From Paenibacillus ihbetae (GTDB lineage Bacteria > Bacillota > Bacilli > Paenibacillales > Paenibacillaceae): 64,000 nucleotides of DNA. Location: positions 186,001-250,000 of the forward strand of contig NZ_CP016809.1 of the NCBI RefSeq assembly GCF_002741055.1, in the 5' to 3' direction. The position numbers and the translations under genes are program-made. This document shows positions 51,931 to 60,552 of the stretch, piece after piece (within the stretch, counting starts at the first letter, position 1; every line of letters begins with the position of its first letter). The notes beneath the pieces were generated by a model. The model saw only the letters and a list, made by a program, of their open reading frames with translations, had not been told where the DNA came from and did not search any database.

Positions 51931-52046
51931 AAGGCAACACTCCTCAAGGTCAAAAGTAGGTTCGTATATGCTTCATCTCCTTATATTACCGTATTTTTTG
52001 TAACGACATCTTAATTCTTGTGGCCATAATCCTGCTCTCGTCCGTA

Positions 52047-52832
52047 TTATGGCTCAATAATTTGTCTGCCCACGTTCACATCGTCTACCTTCCATTGGTT
52101 ATCAATAAATTTATAGAATACATAACGATCAACGAGTTCAAGATTGACAGGACCGCTGTCAAAGTAAGCCGATTGGTGCATTCTCGCCGCTGTCGTGCCG
52201 CTGTAGGTAATATCGGCCATTCTTGTTAGTATGGCGTTATTTTTAATGCCATTACTGTGAATAATCTTGTTTATAAATGAGTCCGTGAAATAAGGTCTGA
52301 AATGTGTTCGGATTTGCGAATAGCTTGAGAGATCGGTGGCTTCATTTATCTTTTCATTAAGTACGTTTATTCGCTCTTGACTCATTCTCCACGTCTTCTG
52401 CGGCTCTGTATGGATAAAGACCTGCTGAAGGCCGATCGTAATGGTTGCTTTTCGTTCTTGCTCGGACCACAGCGCTGTTCCGCCAAAAGCTTCAGCAAAA
52501 ACACGTGCGGGTACATAAGTTGTTCCATTTTCGATTGTAGCCGGCACATCAAGGCTGAAAGCGGCGTTATTTAATAAAGCTGTTCGAGCATTCACACGCA
52601 GCAATAGCTCTCGTTTGCCACGTATTATCGTAATGCTTTTTTTTGCCTGGTTCCAAGCTACTTCTGAATCGAATCTCTCTGAAACAGCTCGTAATGGAAT
52701 CAGCATGCGTCCATTTTCGATTTTTCCATTGTCAACCGTATTCGAAACATTATTGGCGAAGCTTATCGCTGGATTATCGATCAGTAAGGTAGACAGTAAA
52801 GAGAGAGTTAGTGCGATTATTGTTTTTTTCAT
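52047..52832 (-). CDS. Secreted copper amine oxidase N-domain (stalk) protein
   Basis: 261 residues. Signal peptide about 1-27 (TIIALTLSLLSTLLIDNPAISFA). Residues 35-140 are a Cu_amine_oxidN1 stalk domain in two halves: GRMLIPLRAVSERFDSEVAW with KSITIIRGKRELLLRV, then NGTTYVPARVFAEAFGGTALW with RKATITIG. The C-terminal 110 residues are a small alpha/beta domain I do not recognise. These domains are common wall-associated modules in Paenibacillus and carry no oxidase activity. GGGAGG precedes ATG 52832. Confidence 0.88.
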   Translation of the reverse strand: MKKTIIALTLSLLSTLLIDNPAISFANNVSNTVDNGKIENGRMLIPLRAVSERFDSEVAWNQAKKSITIIRGKRELLLRVNARTALLNNAAFSLDVPATIENGTTYVPARVFAEAFGGTALWSEQERKATITIGLQQVFIHTEPQKTWRMSQERINVLNEKINEATDLSSYSQIRTHFRPYFTDSFINKIIHSNGIKNNAILTRMADITYSGTTAARMHQSAYFDSGPVNLELVDRYVFYKFIDNQWKVDDVNVGRQIIEP

Positions 52833-53040
52833 AGATGATTCCTCCCACGGTTCGATTATATCCTTGACCCTAACTCGATAAAATCTTATTCATTTTGTTG
52901 CGATCCCTTCTTCTACTGGTGTCGAATGGTAATTACGCTTATAACTGATAAAGAGTTGTGGTCCAATTTTTTAATTCCGCCAAAAGATCTCGGGAACTTC
53001 GCACTTCTTATTGTGTAATTAGGCTGAAGAGTTGTAATTA

Positions 53041-53075
53041 ACAAAAATAAGCCACCTGGTTCCTTTCCAAGTGGC
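53041..53075 (-). terminator. Terminator of the second YesMN operon (in the 296-bp gap 52833-53128)
   Basis: Minus-strand stem GCCACTTGG/CCAGGTGGC followed by TTATTTTTGTT, about 55 bases after the response regulator stop. A TATAAT box lies on the minus strand near 52865 for the stalk gene, with no convincing -35. Nothing else is seen in the gap. Confidence 0.82.
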
Positions 53076-53128
53076 CCTATTAATTCCTGTTACATATTTG
53101 ATTTTTTTTCGTTTTATTCCTTGGATAA

Positions 53129-54562
53129 TCAGCCCCTTCCATTCGCCCTATACTGCTGTCTATACTCGCTCGGCAGCATACCTGTCTGCTCTCGAAAAGT
53201 TCTGCTGAAATATTTCTCATCCTCATACCCGGTTTGCTTGGCAATCCAGACAATTGGCCTGGATGTCTGCTCCAGATACTCCCGTGCTTTATCGATTCGA
53301 ACCTTGCGCAGATATTCATTGAAGGAATAGCCTACGATTTCTTTGAAACATTGATAGAAGTAGCTTCGGCTCAGATTGACCCGCTTCGCGACATCAATAG
53401 CGAATAACGGTAACTCAAGTTCGTCGTGCACGATCTTGACCGCGGTCATAATGCTGCCGCTCACTTCCGGGCTCAGCTGTAAGCTGCCTGAGCGGGTTAA
53501 CCAATGTTCCCTGAATTGCTTCAGCCAGTCCTCAACCTCCCGCCAGCACGTAAATATGTCAGGCATCTTGATCTCATCAGGTTGTATCGTTCTATATAGC
53601 CGGTTCCAGTCAACCATACATCCGTAGATCCATTGCATTAGCTTGGTGACAGGGATTCGCAGTTCTTTTAATCGGCTACAAAGTTTTTCAAAGGCCACAT
53701 CGTCATGGACCCATGTGAAGGCATGCAGTAATTCCTTCACAGTGTCCGACTCTTCTTCTCCCGGTTCAGGATGCTCCACCAGCAGCTCCATGACAGACTT
53801 CTCAATCGGATAAGGCTCATGGCCGTCGCAATCGTAGAAAAAATCTCTTCTCCTGTAGGCTCGTATGCGTTGAAGCAGTTCGGAAGGAGATAAACCGGCA
53901 GTATGCCGCAGCCGTACCAAGCGCCATCCGGTGCTGCCCATTCCGTTTGGAAGGGGCGGCAACGCGTTTTCTTCGTAATGGCCTTGAGGCTGAACCTCCT
54001 TGGCAAGATCGGTCAACCACATCAGAATAGAGCCTTCCGTTTCGGCTATCCAGCCCAAGGATACGCAATCCGCAACCATTCTGCTCGTTAATAGCTCATC
54101 CGGATACGTCAAAAGCGCATAGGCCGTTTCGCTAGAACAAGCTTCTACGATCGATTCCGCTTCGTTCTTGTGTTTCTGCTTCTCTGCCACAATGCGCGAG
54201 TGAATGCGCTGAAACACTTCTTCGAACTGTTCTTTCTCAAGCTCTACCTTGGCAATGTAATCAATGGCACCCAAGCGCAGCGCTTCCTGGATGTATTCAA
54301 AATCCTGATGAAGCGTCAGCACGGCGATCGCGATATTCGGATATAACTTGCGTACAACCCGAATTAATTCAATGCCCGACATCACGGGCATGGCCAGATC
54401 GGTCATTAACAGATCTACCCGATTCGTTTTCAGAAAATCAAGCGCCTTCTCCCCGTTCGCAGCTTCGCCTACAACTCTCATGCCGAACGATTCCCAAGGC
54501 AGAAAGGACATCAGTCCCTTACGTACAAGCTTGTCGTCGTCTACGATGAGAACATGGATCAT
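53129..54562 (-). CDS. YesN-type response regulator with AraC DNA-binding domain
   Basis: 477 residues. Receiver 1-120 with VDDDK and phospho-acceptor D55 (LLMTDLAMP); a YesN-type linker region; a C-terminal double helix-turn-helix about 375-470 (LFAIDVAKRVNLSRSYFYQCFKEIVGYSFNEYL, IVWIAKQTGYEDEKYFSRTFREQTGMLPSEY). The start overlaps the kinase stop by 4 bp (ATGA). Probable activator of the divergent importer operon at 56672-60311. Confidence 0.92.
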   Translation of the reverse strand: MIHVLIVDDDKLVRKGLMSFLPWESFGMRVVGEAANGEKALDFLKTNRVDLLMTDLAMPVMSGIELIRVVRKLYPNIAIAVLTLHQDFEYIQEALRLGAIDYIAKVELEKEQFEEVFQRIHSRIVAEKQKHKNEAESIVEACSSETAYALLTYPDELLTSRMVADCVSLGWIAETEGSILMWLTDLAKEVQPQGHYEENALPPLPNGMGSTGWRLVRLRHTAGLSPSELLQRIRAYRRRDFFYDCDGHEPYPIEKSVMELLVEHPEPGEEESDTVKELLHAFTWVHDDVAFEKLCSRLKELRIPVTKLMQWIYGCMVDWNRLYRTIQPDEIKMPDIFTCWREVEDWLKQFREHWLTRSGSLQLSPEVSGSIMTAVKIVHDELELPLFAIDVAKRVNLSRSYFYQCFKEIVGYSFNEYLRKVRIDKAREYLEQTSRPIVWIAKQTGYEDEKYFSRTFREQTGMLPSEYRQQYRANGRG

Positions 54563-56319
54563 TTCGTCGAATTCCCCTCTCCGATTTGTATCGAAATGAT
54601 GATGCGGGTACCTTTGCCAAGCTCGCTGGTTACCGTAAGACTCGCTTTCCCTTCGTAATGAAATGCTAACATTCGTTTGACATAATTCAGTCCGATTCCC
54701 ATTCCCACTCGATGGTGCTCGGTCTGTTCCTGCTCAAGCAAGGCCTCAATCGTTTCCTCAGAGATCCCCCCACCGTTATCCCGAATTTCGATCTCTAGTC
54801 TGTCATTCTTTCTAACCACCACCTCGATTCTGCCGTTGTCATCCAGCCCGTGATAGAGCGAATTCTCAACCAACGGCTGCAGAATGAATCTGGGAACCGT
54901 CACTTCGAGCAATGCGTCGTCCACGTGAATTTTGACATCAAACTGAAAATTGTATCGAATTTGCTGGAGCGTGAGATATTGCTTCAGTGAATCAATCTCA
55001 TCCCTGATCGTCGCGACACTGTTGCCTTTGCGGAGATTGTAGTAAAGCAGTTTGTTCAACGAAGTGACCAGCCTGTCGATCTCCTCTTGACCGTTCATAA
55101 CGGCAAGCCAGTGAGCGGTATCCAGCGTATTCATCAGAAAATGCGGATTGATCTGATACTGCAGCTTCTCGATCTCCAGATCCGCTCTGCGCTTCTCTTT
55201 GGCCTTGATTTCAGAATACAGCTGCGTAATCTGAACCTTCATATGTTGAAATTGGTTTAACAGCATCTCAAATTCCGGGATGCTCGATTGCGTGGCAGCC
55301 GCATTAAAATTGCTGCTAGCAATCGATTTGATCTCCTTATGGAAGCGGGACAGCGGCCGGTACACCATTTTCCATAGAAGCCAGCCAATCGTCAGACTGA
55401 CTACGGCGAACAGCAGCGCCAGCCCCAGCATCTGCATTATCCAGCGGTTCTTCTCGCGGTTGTAGTCGGATTTCGCAATAAGCGAAACCACGCTCCAGCC
55501 CTGATTGCTGACTTGTCGGTACCAATAATAGTCGGATGTAATACCTGTTACCAGGGATGGCGATAGTGTATCCGTAAAAAATGAATTTTCAGGAAAGATA
55601 TCCTGAAGTTCGCTGTAAGAAATTCTTCCGTTGTTGTCCAGGATTAAATGATTGGTATGCTTGCTGACTTCATCCAAATCAAGAATGCTCTGCGTCAGCT
55701 TGAAGCCGGACTCAATGTAGACATAGGCATCCTCCCTCTCCGGCAAATCCACCTTTCGCAACGCGGAAAGCACATATTGATTGTTGAAACGGTCTTGACT
55801 GATATGCGGTCCAAAATAGGTGATGCCATAATACTCTGCGAGGATTGGAAGGTTCTCGATATGGAATGGCTGCTTCATGCCGGTATTCTCAAAAAGAGTC
55901 GTCTGATCGTCGCGCAAATAATACAGCGTTAACCCCACATTGGGATTGGTGAACGTGATGAGATTCAGCTGACTTTTGATCTCGTCCGTCAGATAACTCC
56001 GGTCATATGGCTGCTTCGCCATCAAAAACTTTTCAAGCTGCCTACCGACATTCCCCTTAAAGGTCAGTTGCTGGGAAACGTGATTCAAATTGTTCAGCGT
56101 GTTCTCAAGCGACAATCTGACCTGCTTTAAATTGCTTTGAATGCCGGATTGCAGCTTCGTATTCAGAATGGATGTAATGGTGTTGTATGAAAGATAGCAG
56201 GTGCAGATGAAAGGGATCAATGTTGCTGCGGCAAACAGTAAAAGAATTCTATTTTTCAAGGTCAATCGCTTCAGGCGGGACTTCCAATCCATCTCCGGTT
56301 TCAACGCTTGCATCCCCAT
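54559..56319 (-). CDS. YesM-type sensor histidine kinase
   Basis: 586 residues: TM1 about 24-44, extracellular sensor 45-290, TM2 about 296-318, HAMP 318-370, phospho-acceptor H393 in QYQINPHFLMNTLD, N-box ILQPLVENSLYHG and G-box DNGGGIS. It senses an extracellular signal, likely the sugar bound by the divergent importer, and phosphorylates the regulator encoded next to it. GGAGGTG lies 11 bases before ATG 56319, somewhat far; the ATG two codons downstream (56313) would be further still. Confidence 0.92.
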   Translation of the reverse strand: MGMQALKPEMDWKSRLKRLTLKNRILLLFAAATLIPFICTCYLSYNTITSILNTKLQSGIQSNLKQVRLSLENTLNNLNHVSQQLTFKGNVGRQLEKFLMAKQPYDRSYLTDEIKSQLNLITFTNPNVGLTLYYLRDDQTTLFENTGMKQPFHIENLPILAEYYGITYFGPHISQDRFNNQYVLSALRKVDLPEREDAYVYIESGFKLTQSILDLDEVSKHTNHLILDNNGRISYSELQDIFPENSFFTDTLSPSLVTGITSDYYWYRQVSNQGWSVVSLIAKSDYNREKNRWIMQMLGLALLFAVVSLTIGWLLWKMVYRPLSRFHKEIKSIASSNFNAAATQSSIPEFEMLLNQFQHMKVQITQLYSEIKAKEKRRADLEIEKLQYQINPHFLMNTLDTAHWLAVMNGQEEIDRLVTSLNKLLYYNLRKGNSVATIRDEIDSLKQYLTLQQIRYNFQFDVKIHVDDALLEVTVPRFILQPLVENSLYHGLDDNGRIEVVVRKNDRLEIEIRDNGGGISEETIEALLEQEQTEHHRVGMGIGLNYVKRMLAFHYEGKASLTVTSELGKGTRIIISIQIGEGNSTK

Positions 56320-56573
56320 CGAATATCGACACCTCCTCTCTTTGGATGGTACGGACTTTGACGTGCATAAACAGAAACAGGTGGAAAAATCTTTCTAGAA
56401 TATAACACAAATAAAAATGATTATTGAGCAAAGATTTCAATAAATCAGGTATCTGATCTGTTATCTTTTCAATGAAAAAAATTGCGGTTAGACAAATGTC
56501 TGCTCCTAAGTGGGTGAAATGTCCAACCACTTGGAACAGTCATAAATTTTTGTACAAATGACCCCCTGATTTA

Positions 56574-56635
56574 GAAACCACCTTCTATCCTTGAAGGCGG
56601 TTTCATTGTGTTACAGTTAAATGGTCCATTAGGAT
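56574..56635 (+). promoter_or_regulatory. Hairpin and probable promoter of the second importer operon (351-bp divergent gap)
   Basis: GAAACCACCTTC/GAAGGCGGTTTC (56574-56604) pairs with one mismatch around a 7-base loop, directly ahead of a possible promoter: TTGTGT (56606-56611), 18 bp, TAGGAT (56630-56635). The dyad is a candidate YesN-regulator or repressor site. The remaining 56320-56573 includes CTAAGTGG/CCACTTGG near 56510-56533 and nothing else I recognise. Confidence 0.5.
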
Positions 56636-56671
56636 AGTTATTCCATTCAATCTGGTAGAAGGGGTGTAATT

Positions 56672-58372
56672 ATGAAGAACAAGTCAAAACCGTTAGCGCT
56701 TTTGCTGGCCTGCTTTCTCGTTCTGGGTGCTTGCAGCAATACAACCAATAACACGCCGGCTGCACCGGAGAAAAGCGCGGAGTCAAGCGAACCCGCTGAT
56801 CCATTCGGCCGCTACGAAGAGCCTGTCCAGATCAGCATCAGCATTGAAATCGATCCAACCGATAATGAATTGCCGCCTGGCGACACGCCGCTGGACAATC
56901 AATACACTCGTCAGATTAAGGAAGCGCTTAACGTGGACGTCGACCATCAATTTGCTGCCTCCGGCCAGAATCTTCGTCAGAGAATCAGTCTCGCGATTGC
57001 AAGTAACGATTTGCCGGATGCTATGGTCGTTAATGCCGTTGAGCTGCGCCAATTGGTTGAAGCCGACCAGATTGCCGATTTAACGGAGGTGTATGAGCAA
57101 TATGCATCCCCGGATATAAAAACCATCATTGAAAATACCAACGGCGCTGCCTTGGATGCAGTAACCTTCGATGGCAAAATCATGGCCCTTCCGGGTGTGC
57201 AAGCCAATGCCGATGGCATTCACCTCTTGTGGATCCGACAAGACTGGCTGGATAAGCTGAATCTTGAACCGCCAACGACGATGGCAGAACTTGAGGACGT
57301 CGCCCGCGCTTTCGTCGAAGATGATCCGGATGGTAACGGTAAGCGCGATACGATTGGGATTACCGGACCGGAGAGTGGCGGTAAGCTGTATGCCAATTTC
57401 CTGGAGTCGAAGAACAATTTGTACGGCTTTGACCCCATTTTCTCCGCGCATGACGCGTTCCCTGGATACTGGCTCGAGGGCGAGGATGGCAGCCCTGTGT
57501 ACGGGTCAATCCTGCCGGAAACTCGCGAGGCGTTAGCTAGTTTGAGAGATTTGTATTCCAAGGGACTAATTGACCCAGAGATGGGTGTTCGTAACAAAGC
57601 GGATGAGCCCATTATCGCCGGAAAATCCGGAATGTTCTTTGCGCCTTGGTGGATGGCTTACGGCCCGCTAACCAATGCCGTAAAAAATGATCCCGAAGCC
57701 AACTGGCAAGCTTACGCCCTGCCTTTGAATCAGAATGGCGAATTTAAACCACATGCTGCTACACCATCAACTGAGTTTGTGGTGGTTCGGAAAAATTACG
57801 AGCATCCGGAAGTCCCTATGAAGTTACTGAACAATTTGTTTAAAAACGAGCAAGAGAACACCTTTGACCCGAGCAAAGGCGGTCCAGGTTACTATCCGCT
57901 CCGCGTCGTATACGCTCCATCCGATGAAATTGAATTTACGGTCAAAGCCCTGCGTGATGTGCTGGCAGGCAATAAAACCGCAGAGGATTTTGCGAATGAC
58001 AAAGCCTACAAACTGCTGCCTTCGGACATCGCAAGCATCAAGACGATCAAAAATGAGCCTTATGATTCGATGGATATAGCAACATGGAACCCCGAAGCCA
58101 ACTGGGGAGCATGGACTCGGGCGTACTCCATCATGGTGGGCGGCAGGCCGCTGGTTGATACCGAGTTTGAGGAGGTGTCCAGTCTTCTGTATGAGCAAAC
58201 GCCACTAATGGAGAGCCGTTGGGTGAATCTGCGCAAGTTAGAGGATGAGACCTTCCTGCGCATCATCATGGGCGCAGCTCCACTGGAGACATTCGACTCC
58301 TTCGTCGAGAACTGGAAACGTCAAGGCGGCGACCAGATTACCCAGGAGGTTAAGGAAGCGATTGCGCAGTGA
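56672..58372 (+). CDS. Sugar ABC importer, solute-binding lipoprotein (LplA type)
   Basis: 566 residues. Lipoprotein signal MKNKSKPLALLLACFLVLGAC with the lipidated Cys at 21, a Thr/Pro/Glu/Ser linker, then the long extracellular binding domain (GIHLLWIRQDWLDKLNLEPP, DDPDGNGKRDTIGITGP), characteristic of Paenibacillus LplA-like proteins. First gene of a three-gene plus-strand operon divergent from a YesMN pair. No ATPase gene is present, as usual. Ligand unknown. Confidence 0.92.
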   Translation: MKNKSKPLALLLACFLVLGACSNTTNNTPAAPEKSAESSEPADPFGRYEEPVQISISIEIDPTDNELPPGDTPLDNQYTRQIKEALNVDVDHQFAASGQNLRQRISLAIASNDLPDAMVVNAVELRQLVEADQIADLTEVYEQYASPDIKTIIENTNGAALDAVTFDGKIMALPGVQANADGIHLLWIRQDWLDKLNLEPPTTMAELEDVARAFVEDDPDGNGKRDTIGITGPESGGKLYANFLESKNNLYGFDPIFSAHDAFPGYWLEGEDGSPVYGSILPETREALASLRDLYSKGLIDPEMGVRNKADEPIIAGKSGMFFAPWWMAYGPLTNAVKNDPEANWQAYALPLNQNGEFKPHAATPSTEFVVVRKNYEHPEVPMKLLNNLFKNEQENTFDPSKGGPGYYPLRVVYAPSDEIEFTVKALRDVLAGNKTAEDFANDKAYKLLPSDIASIKTIKNEPYDSMDIATWNPEANWGAWTRAYSIMVGGRPLVDTEFEEVSSLLYEQTPLMESRWVNLRKLEDETFLRIIMGAAPLETFDSFVENWKRQGGDQITQEVKEAIAQ

Positions 58373-58468
58373 TGTTAAGGCATACAACGAACCACATAGC
58401 CAGAGCTCCAGGCACCTGTCAGGAGCTCTGGAACGCTCGATATAGGATTCGGGGAAAGGAGTGCTGTC

Positions 58469-59359
58469 ATGCGTATGAAAGGCTTCGCCAAACATTATTA
58501 TCTGATGCTGATCCCTGGATTTCTATGGCTGTTCGTCTTCAGCATCGTTCCAATGTTCGGCATCATCATTTCGTTCCAATATTTTAATCCAGGCAAAGGA
58601 ATACTTGGCTCGGATTGGGCGGGGCTTGAACACTTCAAGTATATGTTTTTGCTGAAGGATACACAGGAAGTCTTCAGCAATACGCTAGTCATCGCGTCCA
58701 TGAAGATTGTCGCCAATCTAATTGCGCCTCTGCTGTTTGCACTCATGCTCAATGAGCTGCGCCTGATGATTCTCAGACGCTGGATTCAGACCATTGTCTA
58801 TCTGCCTCACTTTTTATCCTGGGTTATTCTGGGGGGCATTGTACTTGATCTGTTCTCCTATAACGGACCCGTTAATCAACTGGCTGCTTTGTTCGGACTC
58901 CAGCCCAAGCTGTTCTTTGCCGATGCCCAGCTGTTTCCGTTTCTCGTAGTCGGCAGCGACGTCTGGAAGGAATTCGGTTTCGGTACCATTATCTATCTTG
59001 CCGCCCTTACTGGGATCAACCCGGCACTGTACGAAGCCGCGAACATTGATGGCGCAGGACGCTGGAGAAGTCTCTGGCATATCACGCTGCCCGGGATCCG
59101 CACGACAGCCGTATTGCTTACGGTACTTAGCCTGGGGAATGTGCTTAATGCAGGCTTCGACCAGATCTTCAATCTGTACAACCCGCTCGTCTATTCTACT
59201 GGTGATATTATTGACACCTGGGTCTATCGTACAGGTTTGCTCAACCTGCAATATGAGCTTGCGACCGCCGTCGGCCTGCTGAAGTCCGTTGTGGGCTTCC
59301 TGCTGATATCCGTCTCGTATTATCTGGCTTACCGTTTTGTAAACTATCGCATATTCTAA
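58469..59359 (+). CDS. Sugar ABC importer permease (LplB type)
   Basis: 296 residues, six membrane helices, N-terminal FAKHYYLMLIPGFLWLFVFS and EAA loop YEAANIDGAGRWRSLWHITLP. AAAGGAG lies 7 bases before ATG 58469. Works with the permease at 59421-60311 to import the ligand delivered by the upstream lipoprotein. Confidence 0.92.
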   Translation: MRMKGFAKHYYLMLIPGFLWLFVFSIVPMFGIIISFQYFNPGKGILGSDWAGLEHFKYMFLLKDTQEVFSNTLVIASMKIVANLIAPLLFALMLNELRLMILRRWIQTIVYLPHFLSWVILGGIVLDLFSYNGPVNQLAALFGLQPKLFFADAQLFPFLVVGSDVWKEFGFGTIIYLAALTGINPALYEAANIDGAGRWRSLWHITLPGIRTTAVLLTVLSLGNVLNAGFDQIFNLYNPLVYSTGDIIDTWVYRTGLLNLQYELATAVGLLKSVVGFLLISVSYYLAYRFVNYRIF

Positions 59360-59420
59360 GGATTCATCCTGATGCAAAGCTATAAACATCCCATTCCAAC
59401 TAGAGTAGGAGGTGCTGACC

Positions 59421-60311
59421 GTGGTCAGAGATCAGACGTTCGGCAACCGTGTGACGGATATTATACTGATTGTAGTCCTGATAGGCATAACTTTGTCATG
59501 CATCCTGCCGATCTGGTACACGCTCTCCCTTTCGCTTAGCTCCAACTCTGCCGCTGCGGCCGGTAAAGTCTGGCTATGGCCTGTCGATTTCAATCTTAAC
59601 GCATATACCCAGATTCTCAATGACAATCAGTTCTTCCGGTCGTTCTGGATCTCGACCCAGCGAGTGCTGCTGGGGGTGATGCTCAACTTTATCATGGTTG
59701 TGCTCATGTCTTACCCGCTCTCGCGGACAGCGAAAGAGCTCAAGGGGCGCAATGTGTTCATGTGGATTCTCATTTTCACGATGTTGTTCAACGGCGGCCT
59801 GATCCCCTTGTATCTGACGGTCAAAGAGCTCAACATGCTGAACAGCATCTGGGCACTTGTCCTGGTCGGCGGTGCGCAGACCCTCGTCTTCAACGTCATC
59901 CTCACGATGAACTTCTTCCGCAACCTGCCCAAGGAGCTGGATGAAGCCGCCCTTGTCGACGGCGCGGGACCATGGTACATCCTGTTCAAGATCTACATCC
60001 CGCTGGCCGTGCCGGTGCTGGCGACCGTCTCGCTGTTCAGTATCGTGTATCACTGGAATGAATTTTTGTACGGTCTGATCTTCATGTCCCGTGAACAATT
60101 CTATCCGCTCCAGACGTATATCCAGCAGCTTGTCGTCTCGGTCGACCCATCGACGATGTCCGAGGACCAGTACCGCCGCTTGTCGGAGCTGTCCAACCGG
60201 ACACTCGATGCCGCCAAGATCTTCATCGCGATGCTGCCCGTCCTCATCGTCTATCCGTTCCTCCAGCGCTTCTTCATTCACGGGATTACGCTGGGTTCGG
60301 TTAAAGAGTAG
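59421..60311 (+). CDS. Sugar ABC importer permease (LplC type)
   Basis: 296 residues from GTG 59421, 7 bases after AGGAGG; an upstream in-frame GTG at 59412 sits inside the ribosome site. Six helices, EAA loop DEAALVDGAGPWYILFKIYIP and the C-terminal FFIHGITLGSVKE typical of the family. The 3' half (59750-60300) is visibly richer in G and C than its neighbours. Confidence 0.92.
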   Translation: MVRDQTFGNRVTDIILIVVLIGITLSCILPIWYTLSLSLSSNSAAAAGKVWLWPVDFNLNAYTQILNDNQFFRSFWISTQRVLLGVMLNFIMVVLMSYPLSRTAKELKGRNVFMWILIFTMLFNGGLIPLYLTVKELNMLNSIWALVLVGGAQTLVFNVILTMNFFRNLPKELDEAALVDGAGPWYILFKIYIPLAVPVLATVSLFSIVYHWNEFLYGLIFMSREQFYPLQTYIQQLVVSVDPSTMSEDQYRRLSELSNRTLDAAKIFIAMLPVLIVYPFLQRFFIHGITLGSVKE

Positions 60312-60376
60312 CTCACCCGCCCAGGACAACAGGGTTTAGAGATACACGTTTATAGTAAAGCATACTGAAAATAGGG

Positions 60377-60420
60377 GCCGTCTCACATGATCTTAGATCT
60401 TGAGAAACGGCTCTTTTTTG
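60377..60420 (+). terminator. Terminator of the second importer operon
   Basis: GCCGT/ACGGC outer stem with inner TCA/TGA and ATCT/AGAT pairing, followed by TCTTTTTT. The rest of 60312-60552 shows nothing I recognise. Confidence 0.82.
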
Positions 60421-60552
60421 CTGTTTTGTGATACGTCGAGAGTCATACACATCATGGGATGATTGATAGCCAAAGAACTTCGTCGTTAACGATCCATACA
60501 ACCGCAGGACTGCAATTGCACATCAAGAGCGGAGCTGTATGTCTTAACGATT

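Noticed and set aside
59574..60329. Minus-strand 251-residue, highly charged frame opposite the second LplC permease
   Set aside because: The permease on the plus strand has clear membrane helices and the EAA motif; the opposite frame reflects GC-rich codon use.
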